A DNA stretch of 64,000 bases from NCBI RefSeq assembly GCF_001870205.1, contig NZ_CP017267.1, forward strand, positions 236,501 to 300,500. Direction: 5' to 3'. Below the pieces are notes generated by a model that ran no database searches, was not told where the DNA came from, and saw only the letters and a program-made list of their open reading frames with translations. This DNA comes from Vagococcus teuberi. GTDB taxonomy: Bacteria; Bacillota; Bacilli; Lactobacillales; Vagococcaceae. Below, piece by piece: positions 38,501-47,522 of the stretch (positions within the stretch are counted from its first letter, which is position 1; every line of letters begins with the position of its first letter). Position numbers and translations under genes: made by a program.

Positions 38501-39119
38501 GCCAGTCAATATATCAGCCATTGCGCAACATGATGAAATATTAGAACGATATGACTTTTTAACGAGTCAACGAGATGATTTGAATCAAGCGAAAGATGAG
38601 TTACAAGAGACAATGGATGAGATGGACATGTTAGTGATGAAACAGTTCCATGAAGTCTTTTGTGATATTCGTGAAGAGTTTCGTCAAGTGTTTCCTAAAA
38701 TGTTTGGAGGTGGACATGCTGATTTGATATTAAGTGATGAAACAGATTTACTTCATACTGGAATAGATATTGTCGCACAACCACCTGGTAAAAAATTACA
38801 ACAATTAAGTTTATTGTCTGGTGGAGAAAGGGCGTTAACTGCGATTGCCTTGCTGTTTTCTATCATTCAAGCACGCCCAATTCCGTTTTGTATTTTAGAT
38901 GAGGTTGAAGCAGCATTAGATGAAGCAAACGTTGCCCGATTTGGAAATTACTTGCGTCACTTTGGAGATGCCACGCAATTTATAGTAATCACTCATCGTA
39001 AAGGAACGATGGAGTCAGCTAAAATGTTGTATGGGGTGACGATGCAAGAGTCGGGTATCTCGAAAGTCGTGTCCGTACATTTAGAAGAGATGGAAAAACT
39101 AGAAGAGACACTAAAATAG
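35541..39119 (+). CDS. smc: Chromosome segregation ATPase SMC
   Basis: A 1192-residue SMC protein: N-terminal head with Walker A G-P-N-G-S-G-K-S-N at 33-41, two long coiled-coil arms (about 170-500 and 680-1020), a hinge (about 515-665, with G-S-M-T-G-G), and the C-terminal head with signature L-S-G-G-E-R-A-L-T-A and Walker B F-C-I-L-D-E-V-E-A-A-L-D. With ScpAB it compacts and separates chromosomes. Start is TTG 35541 (5 nt after AAGGGG) or GTG 35547, which would give the more usual M-Y-L-K-R-I-E-I; the sequence does not decide. Confidence 0.97.
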   Translation: MFVYLKRIEIAGFKSFADRTVIEFNEGLTAIVGPNGSGKSNITEAIRWVLGEQSAKSLRGGKMPDVIFAGSSSRSPLNIAEVTLVLDNEDHFLPIEYTEVSVTRRLTRDGESDFFINKQRCRLKDVISLFMDSGLGRDSFSIISQGKVEEIFNSKPEERRAIFEEAAGVLKYKNRKKQAEKHLGETDDNLSRVQDIIYELEIQLAPLKQQSDNAKTYLALKEQLSEQDVSMTTHLIEETKNKWNDNKKQLEEKNQLINQKETEKNELEEKLERLKSEQATLEQMLDSHQQRLLDYSTQYEQLETQKRVLEEKQKFSVQTKEAQQKTLRNLDTEKEALKQEIHSLEEEENSLIEEKKSLTKLISRIREELVQYSKSAKEQLDDMRSDYLEYMQQQSHVNNELKHLEKQFNQETNKNSREMNQYEELVETITNKQKELDELTKVYDVKKENVVTYLEDYQQKRQLKEQRSQELKKLNTQLMDALRILQQAQAKQKSLKELQDNYSGFYQGVRAVLKEKQQFPGIVGAVAELIDIPSSYQQALETALGASVQYVVTKDDQSAREAISYLKKQRLGRATFLPLTTVKARYIRQDVLDKVQNMSGFVGVASELVRYDEEVSAIVKNLLGLTIVADSLEAATHIAKQINFQYRVVSLDGDVMNPGGSMTGGMSKKGQSMHWFSQSKELQDIEKQLSQMTTLYKQKETDVTELQKEVSLIDDSLENLRKLGEEARLTEQKLQSQVSLLTQDVTQLEKEKKILEYEQSELNQFLTEYQQEKEHYEAQQKELVQKIAELDKRMADVDQLEATNSEKKETLTKELAQKEADLAVTKEKLNQLAEKQLERNTRLQEADQKMSEMLQESQSHEEDSSHYKEDEENIAKQMSEASRKREEVLTQISKAKKQREHYAKTIKEHDVIVDKSYAVIRELVNQKTELEIMQGTCDNQLDSLLTYLQEEYSLTFEAAKERSFDIQDASQVSQVIRDLKVKISELGPVNISAIAQHDEILERYDFLTSQRDDLNQAKDELQETMDEMDMLVMKQFHEVFCDIREEFRQVFPKMFGGGHADLILSDETDLLHTGIDIVAQPPGKKLQQLSLLSGGERALTAIALLFSIIQARPIPFCILDEVEAALDEANVARFGNYLRHFGDATQFIVITHRKGTMESAKMLYGVTMQESGISKVVSVHLEEMEKLEETLK

Positions 39120-39134
39120 ACAGGGGAGAATGGT

Positions 39135-39950
39135 ATGATTAGATTAATCGCGATTGATTTAGATGGTACATTGTTAACAGATGATAAACAAATTTCAGAT
39201 AGAAACAAAGAAGTATTAACTAAAGCTAAAGAACAAGGTGTTAAAGTCGTTCTTTGCACAGGAAGACCATTATTTGCGATTGAGCCTTATCTAGATAGAT
39301 TAGAGTTAAGAGATGAAGGAGATTATAGCATCACGTTTAATGGTAGCTCCGTGCAAAAAAACGATACGGCAGAGACATTATTAGCTCATTCATTATCGTT
39401 TGATGAAGTGAGTCGTGTCGCAAAAGTGATGAGAAAATTAAATTTACCACTAGATATTATTTCTGCGGATACAGTCATTCATCTGGATACGGCTAAAGAA
39501 CCTCATACATCAATCTATGAATCAATGAATCCATTGCTTAAGGTAGAACATGCCACACTCGAAACATTAGATAAGGATCGTTTATTTAATAAAATGGTGG
39601 TGGCAGTTGAAACAAGCTATCTTGATGAAAAAATAGCACAATTACCAAAAGAATTATTGGAAGAATTTAATATCATGAAGTCTCGTGTGAATCTATTAGA
39701 AATCATCCATAAAGAAGCAAGTAAAGCAGCTGGAATTGATGAGTTAGCTAACTATTTAGGCATTAAACAATCTGAAGTGATGGCAATTGGTGATGAAGCC
39801 AACGATTTTTCGATGATTGAGTATGCAGGAATGGGAGTCGTGATGGATAATGGAAGTCAAGAAGTCAAAGACATCGCCCAATTTATCACGAAAAGTAATG
39901 AAGAAGATGGAGTCGCACATGCGGTTGAAACATTTGTGCTGACAAAATAG
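39135..39950 (+). CDS. Cof-type HAD hydrolase (YidA-like sugar phosphatase)
   Basis: A 271-residue HAD IIB phosphatase: motif I A-I-D-L-D-G-T-L-L at 6-14, motif II C-T-G-R-P near 42, catalytic Lys in H-K-E-A-S-K, and motif IV A-I-G-D-E-A-N-D near 216-223. The long C2 cap is complete. Substrates of the family include sugar phosphates and flavin or thiamine phosphates; none can be assigned. It lies 15 bp after smc and before ftsY, and is probably cotranscribed. Confidence 0.92.
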   Translation: MIRLIAIDLDGTLLTDDKQISDRNKEVLTKAKEQGVKVVLCTGRPLFAIEPYLDRLELRDEGDYSITFNGSSVQKNDTAETLLAHSLSFDEVSRVAKVMRKLNLPLDIISADTVIHLDTAKEPHTSIYESMNPLLKVEHATLETLDKDRLFNKMVVAVETSYLDEKIAQLPKELLEEFNIMKSRVNLLEIIHKEASKAAGIDELANYLGIKQSEVMAIGDEANDFSMIEYAGMGVVMDNGSQEVKDIAQFITKSNEEDGVAHAVETFVLTK

Positions 39951-39964
39951 TAGGAGGAAGTTAA

Positions 39965-41218
39965 ATGGGATTTTTTGATAAGATAAAAAAAGCCGTTTTA
40001 GGTGAGAAAAAAGTTGAAGAAGCACCGAAAGAAGAACTAGTTGAAGAATTAGAGGAAACGGTCGAAGAACTCTCTCAAGAAGAAAATCATGGCACAGTTG
40101 TCGTAACGGAAGAACCAGAAGAAAAAGAAGAAACGATTGTTGAAGAATTAGTTGAAGTGAGTGAGCAAGAACAACCTAAAGAGGAAATAAAAGAAACAAT
40201 CGTTGAAGAAGTGCCAGAGGTTAAAAAGCCAGTTAAGGTACCAGAACCACCAGTAGTCGAAGAGAAAAAAGAAGAAACCATTAAAAAATATGATAAAGGA
40301 TTAGAGAAATCAAGACGTTCGTTTGGTCAGTATATGAATGAACTATTTGCTAATTTCAGAATGGTTGATGATGAGTTCTTTGAAGACTTAGAAGAAGCGT
40401 TGATTTCTGCCGATGTTGGATTTGAAACGGCAATGCGTATTTCTGATGAGTTACAAGAAGAAGTCAAACTAAAAAACGTGAAGAAGAAAAAAGATGTTCA
40501 AGCAACGATTATCGAAAAATTAGTTGAGATTTATGAAGCAGAAGGCATTGAAGAAAATAATGAGTTAAACATCCAAACTGATAGTCCGACTATTATGCTA
40601 TTTGTTGGTGTGAATGGTGTTGGTAAAACAACAAGTATTGGTAAATTAGCCAAACGTTACAAGGATGAGGGTAAGAAAGTCTTGTTAGCTGCTGCGGATA
40701 CCTTTAGAGCCGGAGCAATTGATCAATTGGTTGTTTGGGGAGAACGTGCTGGTGTGGATGTGGTTAGACATAATGCTGGTGGAGATCCTGCTGCTGTTGT
40801 ATTTGATGCAGTAGAAAAAATGAAAAACGAGCATTATGATATTCTATTAGTTGATACAGCAGGACGTTTGCAAAATAAAGTCAACTTAATGAAAGAATTA
40901 GAAAAAATGAAGCGTATTATTGAACGAGAATATCCTTCTGCTCCTCATGAAGTCTTGTTAGTAGTAGACGCAACAACTGGTCAAAACGCTTTGATTCAAG
41001 CAAAAGAATTTAAAAATACCACAGACGTTACAGGGATAGTTTTAACTAAGCTAGATGGAACTGCTAAAGGTGGGATTGTATTAGCTATTAGAAATGAGTT
41101 ACATTTACCAGTGAAACTAGTTGGTTTAGGTGAAAAAATCACTGATTTAGAAGAGTTTAATCCAAATCAATTTGTTTATGGGTTATTTAAGGATTTAATG
41201 GAAGATTATGATGGGTAA
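39965..41218 (+). CDS. ftsY: Signal recognition particle receptor FtsY
   Basis: A 417-residue SRP receptor: highly acidic N-terminal A domain (about 15-100, many Glu runs), four-helix N domain (about 110-200) and GTPase G domain with G-V-N-G-V-G-K-T-T, D-T-F-R-A-G-A, D-T-A-G-R and T-K-L-D-G-T-A-K-G-G. It docks ribosomes carrying membrane proteins to SecYEG. Last gene of the rnc-smc-ftsY unit; terminator follows directly. The acidic repeats are normal for Lactobacillales. Confidence 0.96.
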   Translation: MGFFDKIKKAVLGEKKVEEAPKEELVEELEETVEELSQEENHGTVVVTEEPEEKEETIVEELVEVSEQEQPKEEIKETIVEEVPEVKKPVKVPEPPVVEEKKEETIKKYDKGLEKSRRSFGQYMNELFANFRMVDDEFFEDLEEALISADVGFETAMRISDELQEEVKLKNVKKKKDVQATIIEKLVEIYEAEGIEENNELNIQTDSPTIMLFVGVNGVGKTTSIGKLAKRYKDEGKKVLLAAADTFRAGAIDQLVVWGERAGVDVVRHNAGGDPAAVVFDAVEKMKNEHYDILLVDTAGRLQNKVNLMKELEKMKRIIEREYPSAPHEVLLVVDATTGQNALIQAKEFKNTTDVTGIVLTKLDGTAKGGIVLAIRNELHLPVKLVGLGEKITDLEEFNPNQFVYGLFKDLMEDYDG

Positions 41219-41220
41219 AT

Positions 41221-41262
41221 AAAAAAGTGATAGGACCATTAATGGTTTCCTATCACTTTTTT
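41221..41262. terminator. Bidirectional terminator between ftsY and iolR
   Basis: AAAAGTGATAGGA and TCCTATCACTTTT pair perfectly across a 12-nt loop with A and T tracts outside. The iolR stop codon touches its right edge. Confidence 0.9.
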
Positions 41263-42013
41263 ATATCTCGATAAAGTTAATATTATGATCCGAAAAATAT
41301 GACGTATAAGGATCTGAAAATGATTTGTTTGAGATTAATGTATCAACATCACTTAAATTGGCATAAGTTAAAAGAGTGGAGTGATCAAATTTTGTTTTAT
41401 CAGCTAATAAAAATTTCATATTAGCTTTGTCCATCACTTGTCGTTTTATCTCATATTCCATAATATCAGAGTTCATTAATCCATTCCAAATGGAAACTGC
41501 AGTAGCTGCCATAAACGCTTTGGTAATATTGTACTTCACTGATAACTCATCGTTTTCTACTCCAACAAATGAACGAGTGGGTTTTTTAAAGATATGCCCA
41601 ATTAGAAATATAGTGACCTTTCTTAGTTTTTCTGCTTTTAGTACTACGTCTAAGCTATTTGTGATGATAATAAGAGGCATATCTTCATCTATATAGTCCA
41701 AAATATATTTTGTTGTTGTTCCAGAGTCTATATAAACTAAATCATCAGGTTCAATAAAAGAAGCTGCCCTTTTTGCAATGGCTTTTTTTTCTTCCTTATT
41801 TTCAATGTTTCGATATTCAAAATCAACGAGTGTTCCTTCTTTAACACTGATACCACCATAAACTTTTTCAAAACGTGAGTCAGTTAAAATTTTGTTTACA
41901 TCTCGTCTGATGGTATTCATCGAGACATTGAATTCTTCTTCAAGTTCTTTTAGGCTAACGTGATGATGGTCTAAAATATACTGTTTAATCGATTCAAAAC
42001 GTTTTTCTTTCAT
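41261..42013 (-). CDS. iolR: DeoR-family repressor, IolR-like
   Basis: The protein is 250 residues from ATG 42013, after GGAG at good spacing; a longer frame to 42073 has no ribosome binding site. The N-terminal winged helix (about 1-57) has V-S-L-K-E-L-E-E-E-F-N-V-S-M-N-T-I-R-R-D-V, the DeoR signature. The C-terminal sugar-phosphate sensor domain (about 75-230) contains Y-I-D-S-G-T-T-T-K-Y. It is divergent from the inositol operon. IolR in Bacillus responds to 2-deoxy-5-keto-gluconate-6-phosphate; the same ligand is likely here. Confidence 0.85.
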   Translation of the reverse strand: MKEKRFESIKQYILDHHHVSLKELEEEFNVSMNTIRRDVNKILTDSRFEKVYGGISVKEGTLVDFEYRNIENKEEKKAIAKRAASFIEPDDLVYIDSGTTTKYILDYIDEDMPLIIITNSLDVVLKAEKLRKVTIFLIGHIFKKPTRSFVGVENDELSVKYNITKAFMAATAVSIWNGLMNSDIMEYEIKRQVMDKANMKFLLADKTKFDHSTLLTYANLSDVDTLISNKSFSDPYTSYFSDHNINFIEI

Positions 42014-42094
42014 AATCTTTTCTCCGTTCACTATCTTTTCTTTCATGATAGCATTTATATTAAACTTAATCAATACTTAACCATTTTTTATATA

Positions 42095-42175
42095 AGTTAA
42101 CAATTTTTTTGAAAAAAATGTCAAAAAACATTGACTGTTGATTAGATTAAAGGTAATATTAAATCGAAGTTAACC
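42095..42175. promoter_or_regulatory. iolA promoter flanked by twin AAGTTAAC elements
   Basis: TTGACT (42131-42136), 17 bp, TAATAT (42154-42159) is a good promoter. AAGTTAAC occurs on both sides, at 42095-42102 and 42167-42174, 72 bp apart, and a related GGTTAAG lies on the other strand at 42078-42084. A repressor bound at both could loop or block the promoter. The sites are proposed IolR operators. Confidence 0.55.
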
Positions 42176-42237
42176 AAAACAACCAAGATGTAACAATTTA
42201 AATGGTATGTTTTAAGTAAATCTATGGAGGGGTATTA

Positions 42238-43695
42238 ATGTCAATTAGAAAATTAAAAAATTATATAAACGGTGAGTGGGTAGAAAGTCGAACAACCACA
42301 TACGAAACAGTAGTTAACCCTGCAACAAAAGAAGCAATGTGTGACGTTCCGTTATCAACTCGTGAGGATTTAGATCATGCAGCAACAGTAGCACATGAAG
42401 CATTTCAAATATGGAAAGAAGTCGCTGTACCAAGACGAGCAAGAATTTTATATAAATTTCATCAATTATTAATTGAAAACAAAGATGAGTTAGCAAAATT
42501 AGTTACGTTAGAAAATGGAAAGGCTTTATCTGAAGCATATGGTGAAGTTCAACGTGGTATTGAAAACGTAGAATTTGCTGCTGGAGCACCAACTTTAATG
42601 ATGGGGGATAATTTATCTTCTATCGCAACAGATGTTGAAGCAAGTGTTTATAAATACCCAATCGGAGTGGTTGGTGGAATAACACCATTTAACTTTCCAA
42701 TGATGGTTCCATTCTGGATGTTCCCGATGGCGATTGCTACAGGAAATACAGTAGTATTGAAACCCTCTGAAAAAGCACCTATGTTAATGGAAAAAGTGGT
42801 GAGCTTATTAGAAGAAGCTGGTCTACCTAAAGGAGTATTTAATGTAGTTTTTGGAGCACATGATGTTGTAAACGGTTTATTGCAACACCCGGATATCAAA
42901 GCGATTTCATTTGTTGGGTCGCAACCAGTTGGACAATATGTTTATACTGAAGGATCTAAAAACTTAAAACGTGTTCAATCCCTAACAGGAGCTAAAAATC
43001 ATACGATTGTGTTAAATGATGCCAATCTTAAAGACAGTATTCCTGCTATTGTAAGTGCCGCGTTTGGTTCAGCGGGTGAGCGTTGTATGGCTGCTGCAGT
43101 GGTAACTGTAGAAGAGGGTATCTATGATGAATTCATGGTTGAGTTAACAAAAGCCACAAAAGATATCAAGATGGGTAATGGATTAGATGATGGCGTGTTC
43201 TTGGGCCCAGTTATTCGTCAAGAAAACTTAGATCGTACACTAAACTATATCGAGCAAGGCATTGAAGCAGGTGCTAATTTAATCTGTGATGGTCGTGAGC
43301 AACTAGATGAGGCGGGATTCTTTGTTGGACCAACTATTTTTGAAGGTGTGACAACAGACATGACTATCTGGAAAGATGAATTATTTGCTCCAGTATTATC
43401 TATTATGAAAATTAAAGATTTACAAGAAGGGATTAACATCGCGAATGCCTCAGAGTTTGCTAACGGTGCTTGCCTCTTTACAAATAATGCTTCGGCTATT
43501 CGCTACTTTAGAGAAAACATTGATGCTGGAATGTTAGGTATTAACTTAGGTGTTCCTGCTCCAATGGCAATGTTCCCATTCTCAGGATGGAAATCATCAT
43601 TCTACGGCACACTACCAGCAAATGGGAAAGCTGGAGTAGATTTCTATACACGGAATAAAGTCGTAACAGCACGTTATGCACGCAGTGATGTGTAG
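42238..43695 (+). CDS. iolA: (Methyl)malonate-semialdehyde dehydrogenase IolA
   Basis: A 485-residue aldehyde dehydrogenase that oxidises malonate semialdehyde to acetyl-CoA with NAD and CoA, the last step of inositol breakdown. Markers are the N-terminal G-E-W-V-E-S, P-F-N-F-P near 150, and the catalytic cysteine in G-S-A-G-E-R-C-M-A near residues 278-286, the MMSDH-specific form. Start ATG follows GGAGGGG. First gene of the iol operon. Confidence 0.95.
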   Translation: MSIRKLKNYINGEWVESRTTTYETVVNPATKEAMCDVPLSTREDLDHAATVAHEAFQIWKEVAVPRRARILYKFHQLLIENKDELAKLVTLENGKALSEAYGEVQRGIENVEFAAGAPTLMMGDNLSSIATDVEASVYKYPIGVVGGITPFNFPMMVPFWMFPMAIATGNTVVLKPSEKAPMLMEKVVSLLEEAGLPKGVFNVVFGAHDVVNGLLQHPDIKAISFVGSQPVGQYVYTEGSKNLKRVQSLTGAKNHTIVLNDANLKDSIPAIVSAAFGSAGERCMAAAVVTVEEGIYDEFMVELTKATKDIKMGNGLDDGVFLGPVIRQENLDRTLNYIEQGIEAGANLICDGREQLDEAGFFVGPTIFEGVTTDMTIWKDELFAPVLSIMKIKDLQEGINIANASEFANGACLFTNNASAIRYFRENIDAGMLGINLGVPAPMAMFPFSGWKSSFYGTLPANGKAGVDFYTRNKVVTARYARSDV

Positions 43696-43708
43696 AGGAG
43701 GAAATAAA

Positions 43709-44527
43709 ATGGTTGAGTTAAAACGACGTCCGTATAAAAAAGAACTTTCTGAACACGTGGTGGAATGCCATCACGTGACACGTGAGGCGGACGGATTACG
43801 CTATATTGAAATGCGCGTGTTAAACCTATCTAAAGATGGTATTTACACAGAAGAATTAACGAATTTAGAAGCGTGTATTGTCGTGATGACTGGGAAAATT
43901 GATGTAACAGTTGGAGAAGAGTCATTTAAACAAATTGGGAATCGTCAAGATGTCTTTGATAGAGTTCCAACTGATAGTGTCTATGTTTCAAGTGGTAAAA
44001 CGTTCGATATTATGACCAATGAGGATGCTAGAGTATTAATAGCCTACGCTCCAAGTAATAAATCATTGCCAACAGCTTTAATTAAAGCTTCTGATAATAC
44101 AGTAGAACATCGTGGTAAATATCAAAATAAACGAACAGTGCATAATATTATGGATGATCAAAGTCCCATTTCAGATAAATTGATTGTGGTTGAAGTATAT
44201 ACAGATAGTGGTAATTGGTCTAGCTATCCCCCTCATAAACACGATCAAAATAATTTACCACATGAATCCTTCTTGGAAGAAACCTATTATCATGAAATGA
44301 CCCCTAAACATGGATTTGTATTCCAAAGAGTGTATACCGATGATCGTTCGTTAGATGAAACCATGACTGTAGAACATGAAAATGTGGTGCTAGTACCAAA
44401 AGGTTATCATCCAGTATCAGTCCCTGATGGATACGATGGTTACTATTTAAATATTATGGCAGGGCCAATCAAAAAATGGCAATTTCATAATGACAAAGAT
44501 CATGAATGGATTTTAAGTAGAGATTAA
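43709..44527 (+). CDS. iolB: 5-deoxy-glucuronate isomerase IolB
   Basis: The protein is 272 residues from ATG 43709 after GAGGAGG; the upstream in-frame ATG within iolA is rejected. IolB converts 5-deoxy-glucuronate to 2-deoxy-5-keto-gluconate. The two-cupin fold shows the metal motif in S-S-Y-P-P-H-K-H-D and the paired Glu in F-L-E-E-T-Y-Y-H, followed by G-Y-H-P-V. Length matches the family. Confidence 0.94.
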   Translation: MVELKRRPYKKELSEHVVECHHVTREADGLRYIEMRVLNLSKDGIYTEELTNLEACIVVMTGKIDVTVGEESFKQIGNRQDVFDRVPTDSVYVSSGKTFDIMTNEDARVLIAYAPSNKSLPTALIKASDNTVEHRGKYQNKRTVHNIMDDQSPISDKLIVVEVYTDSGNWSSYPPHKHDQNNLPHESFLEETYYHEMTPKHGFVFQRVYTDDRSLDETMTVEHENVVLVPKGYHPVSVPDGYDGYYLNIMAGPIKKWQFHNDKDHEWILSRD

Positions 44528-44544
44528 TAAAAAGGAGTTTAACT

Positions 44545-45504
44545 ATGACAACTTATGATTTAATAGCTGTTGGCCGAGCGTGTATTGATTTAAATGCAGT
44601 CGAGTACAATCGTCCAATGGAAGAGACAGAAACATTTAGTAAATATGTTGGAGGATCTCCAGCGAATATTGCAATTGGTGCTTCAAAATTAGGATTATCT
44701 TGTGGATTTATTGGGAAAATTCCTGATGATCAACATGGTCGATTTATCTCAAATTACATGTCAGAAGTTGGAATTGATACAAGTCAAATGGCAATCGATA
44801 AAAATGGACACAAATCAGGGTTAGCGTTTACCGAAATTCTAAGTCCATCAGAATGCAGTATTTTAATGTATCGGGATGATGTGGCTGACTTATATTTAGA
44901 GCCAAGTGAAGTCGATGAAGAGTATATTAAACAAGCTAAAATGTTGGTTGTATCAGGAACAGGATTGGCACAAAGTCCTAGCCGTGAAGCAGTGTTGAAG
45001 TCGGTTGCGCTAGCGAGAAAAAATAATGTTAAAGTGGTTTTCGAATTAGATTATCGTCCTTACACATGGAAAAATGCAGAAGAAGTATCTGTTTACTACT
45101 CAATCGTAGCTGAACAATCAGATGTCGTGATTGGAACACGTGATGAATTTAATATGTTGGAAAACGTAACAGAAGGAAATAACGACAAAACAGTCGCGTA
45201 TTTATTCCAACATGAGCCTGAATTAATCGTGATTAAACATGGTGTGGAAGGGTCATATGCTTATACAAAAGAGGGCGAAACATTCCGTGGTAAAGCGTAT
45301 AAATCAAATGTATTAAAAACATTTGGCGCAGGGGACTCTTATGCCGCAGCCTTTTTATATGCTTTAAGTAAGGGAAAAACAATTCAAGAAGCATTGCAAT
45401 ATGGTAGTGCCTCAGCAGCCATCGTGGTAAGTAAACATAGCTCATCTGAAGCCATGCCAACAGTGGAACAAATTGAAGCGTTAATGGAAGAACAATCAAA
45501 CTAA
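44545..45504 (+). CDS. iolC: 5-dehydro-2-deoxygluconokinase IolC
   Basis: A 319-residue PfkB-family kinase phosphorylating 2-deoxy-5-keto-gluconate. The first PfkB signature G-G-S-P-A-N-I-A-I-G-A-S-K-L-G lies near residues 37-51, and the second, F-G-A-G-D-S-Y-A-A-A-F, with the catalytic Asp, near 261-271. Position between iolB and iolD fits. Its product is the presumed inducer of IolR. Confidence 0.94.
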   Translation: MTTYDLIAVGRACIDLNAVEYNRPMEETETFSKYVGGSPANIAIGASKLGLSCGFIGKIPDDQHGRFISNYMSEVGIDTSQMAIDKNGHKSGLAFTEILSPSECSILMYRDDVADLYLEPSEVDEEYIKQAKMLVVSGTGLAQSPSREAVLKSVALARKNNVKVVFELDYRPYTWKNAEEVSVYYSIVAEQSDVVIGTRDEFNMLENVTEGNNDKTVAYLFQHEPELIVIKHGVEGSYAYTKEGETFRGKAYKSNVLKTFGAGDSYAAAFLYALSKGKTIQEALQYGSASAAIVVSKHSSSEAMPTVEQIEALMEEQSN

Positions 45505-45518
45505 AAGGAAGTAAGCTA

Positions 45519-47432
45519 ATGAGAGAAACAATTCGATTAACAACAGCACAAGCATTAGTTAAGTTTTTAAATCAACAATATATCTATGTTGATGGTGTAG
45601 AAACACCTTTTGTTGAAGGAGTATTTAATATTTTTGGACATGGTAATGTCTTAGGTTTAGGTCATGCTTTAGAGGAAAATCCAGGGCATTTAAACGTAAT
45701 GCAAGGTAAAAATGAACAAGGGATGGCGCATGCTGCGATTGCTTATGCCAAACAAATGAAACGACAAAAAATTTATGCTGTAACAGCCTCAGCTGGGCCA
45801 GGATCAGCAAACATGATTACAGCAGCAGCGACAGCACATGCTAATAATATTCCTGTTTTATTTTTACCAGCAGATACCTTTGCAACACGTCAACCAGATC
45901 CAGTGTTGCAACAACTAGAGCATGAATCTAGTATTTCACTAACAACAAACGATGCATTTAAAGCGGTATCACGATATTGGGATCGTGTGACGCGTCCCGA
46001 ACAGTTGATGTCAGCGTTAATTCGAGCGTTTGAAGTGATGACAAACCCTGCAACAGCAGGACCAGCAACGATTTGTTTACCGCAAGATACTGAAGGGGAA
46101 GCATTTGATTTTGATGCATCATTTTTTAAAAAACGTGTTCACTATTTAGATCGTACAAGTCCTGTTGAAAGAGCCTTGAATGATGCACTAGATAGAATAA
46201 AAGAAAGCAAACGTCCAGTGATGATTGTGGGTGGTGGTGCGAGATATTCTGGTGCTGGTGAGATAATCCAACAGATTGCAACGCAACATAATATCCCATT
46301 AGTTGAAACGCATGCAGGTAAGTCAACTATTCCAAATAGTTTTGCTTATAACTTAGGTGGTACAGGTATCTTAGGAACATCAGCTGCCAATAAAGCGATT
46401 GAGTCTACTGATTTAGTGATAGGAATTGGAACTCGTTATACCGATTTTACTACGTCATCAAAGACAGCATTTAATTATGATAAAACACGTTTTATTAATA
46501 TCAATGTGAGTCGAGTACAAGCCTATAAATTTGATGCCTTACAAGTAGTGGGTGACGCGAAGGCTAGCTTAGAATGGTTTAGTCAACATTTGGATGACTA
46601 TAAAGCCAGTTATGGTCATGAGTTAGAAGAATGGCAAAAAGAATGGCAAGAAGAACGCCAACGTTTACATAATATTGTCTTTAATAGAGAAACATTTAAA
46701 GCAGAAATTGCGGATCATTTTTCACAAGAAATCATGAATGATTATGCTGATGTGTTGCAAACAGAATTTACCCAAACCAATGCGTTAATCACACTAAATG
46801 ATACAGTAGCAGATGACAGTGTTGTCGTTGCTTCAGCGGGTTCTTTACCAGGAGATGTGCAACGATTATGGGAAACAGATACAGTCAATACATATCATTT
46901 AGAGTATGGTTACTCATGTATGGGGTATGAAGTAGCAGGAGCGTTAGGAGCAAAATTGGCTAATCCAAATCAAGAAGTGTATGCCGTATTAGGCGATGGT
47001 AGTTTCTTGATGTTACATACAGAGTTAGTAACAGCCCTACAGTACAAACAAAAAATTAATATTTGTTTGTTTGATAACGCTGGATATGGCTGTATTAATA
47101 ATTTACAAATGTCTAATGGTGGTGGAAGTTTTAATTGTGAATTACGTGATGCTGATAATCAAATTATGGCAATTGATTATGCAATGGTTGCAAAAGGATA
47201 TGGAGCAAAAGTGTATCGTGTTAACACACGTGAGGAACTTGTTGCCGCATTAGAAGATGCAAAAAAACAAACAGTGTCAACATTGATTGACATTAAAGTA
47301 TTGCCAAAAACCATGACTGATGGATATGGTGGTTGGTGGAATGTTGGAGTATCAGAAGTATCAGATAATCCTAATGTGACACAAGCATGGAAACAAAGAG
47401 AACAGAAGTTAGAAAAAGCGTGGAAGTATTAA
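45519..47432 (+). CDS. iolD: THcHDO hydrolase IolD (thiamine diphosphate dependent)
   Basis: A 637-residue ThDP enzyme that opens the ring of 3D-trihydroxy-cyclohexane-1,2-dione, giving 5-deoxy-glucuronate. It has the acetolactate-synthase architecture: N-terminal Pyr domain with the catalytic Glu in K-N-E-Q-G-M-A-H-A, central domain, and C-terminal ThDP motif G-D-G-S-F-L-M ... D-N-A-G-Y-G-C-I-N-N. Normal length. A hairpin follows its stop, before iolE. Confidence 0.95.
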   Translation: MRETIRLTTAQALVKFLNQQYIYVDGVETPFVEGVFNIFGHGNVLGLGHALEENPGHLNVMQGKNEQGMAHAAIAYAKQMKRQKIYAVTASAGPGSANMITAAATAHANNIPVLFLPADTFATRQPDPVLQQLEHESSISLTTNDAFKAVSRYWDRVTRPEQLMSALIRAFEVMTNPATAGPATICLPQDTEGEAFDFDASFFKKRVHYLDRTSPVERALNDALDRIKESKRPVMIVGGGARYSGAGEIIQQIATQHNIPLVETHAGKSTIPNSFAYNLGGTGILGTSAANKAIESTDLVIGIGTRYTDFTTSSKTAFNYDKTRFININVSRVQAYKFDALQVVGDAKASLEWFSQHLDDYKASYGHELEEWQKEWQEERQRLHNIVFNRETFKAEIADHFSQEIMNDYADVLQTEFTQTNALITLNDTVADDSVVVASAGSLPGDVQRLWETDTVNTYHLEYGYSCMGYEVAGALGAKLANPNQEVYAVLGDGSFLMLHTELVTALQYKQKINICLFDNAGYGCINNLQMSNGGGSFNCELRDADNQIMAIDYAMVAKGYGAKVYRVNTREELVAALEDAKKQTVSTLIDIKVLPKTMTDGYGGWWNVGVSEVSDNPNVTQAWKQREQKLEKAWKY

Positions 47433-47440
47433 GGTTTGGG

Positions 47441-47479
47441 AATATAGCTAGCTAAATAAAGGTGTTAGCTATATTTCTT
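47441..47479 (+). terminator. Intra-operon hairpin between iolD and iolE
   Basis: AATATAGCTA (47441-47450) pairs with TAGCTATATT (47466-47475) and TCTTTT follows. A second small stem GCTC-TTTTTT-GAGC (47496-47509) lies just before the iolE ribosome binding site. A weak terminator or processing site may set a lower level of iolE and later genes. Confidence 0.5.
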
Positions 47480-47522
47480 TTAAAAACAAAGAAAGCGCTC
47501 TTTTTTGAGCTAGGAGGATACT

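Noticed and set aside
47489-47503. cre site before iolE
   Set aside because: AAGAAAGCGCTCTTT differs from the consensus at about three positions and overlaps a small hairpin; no other support.
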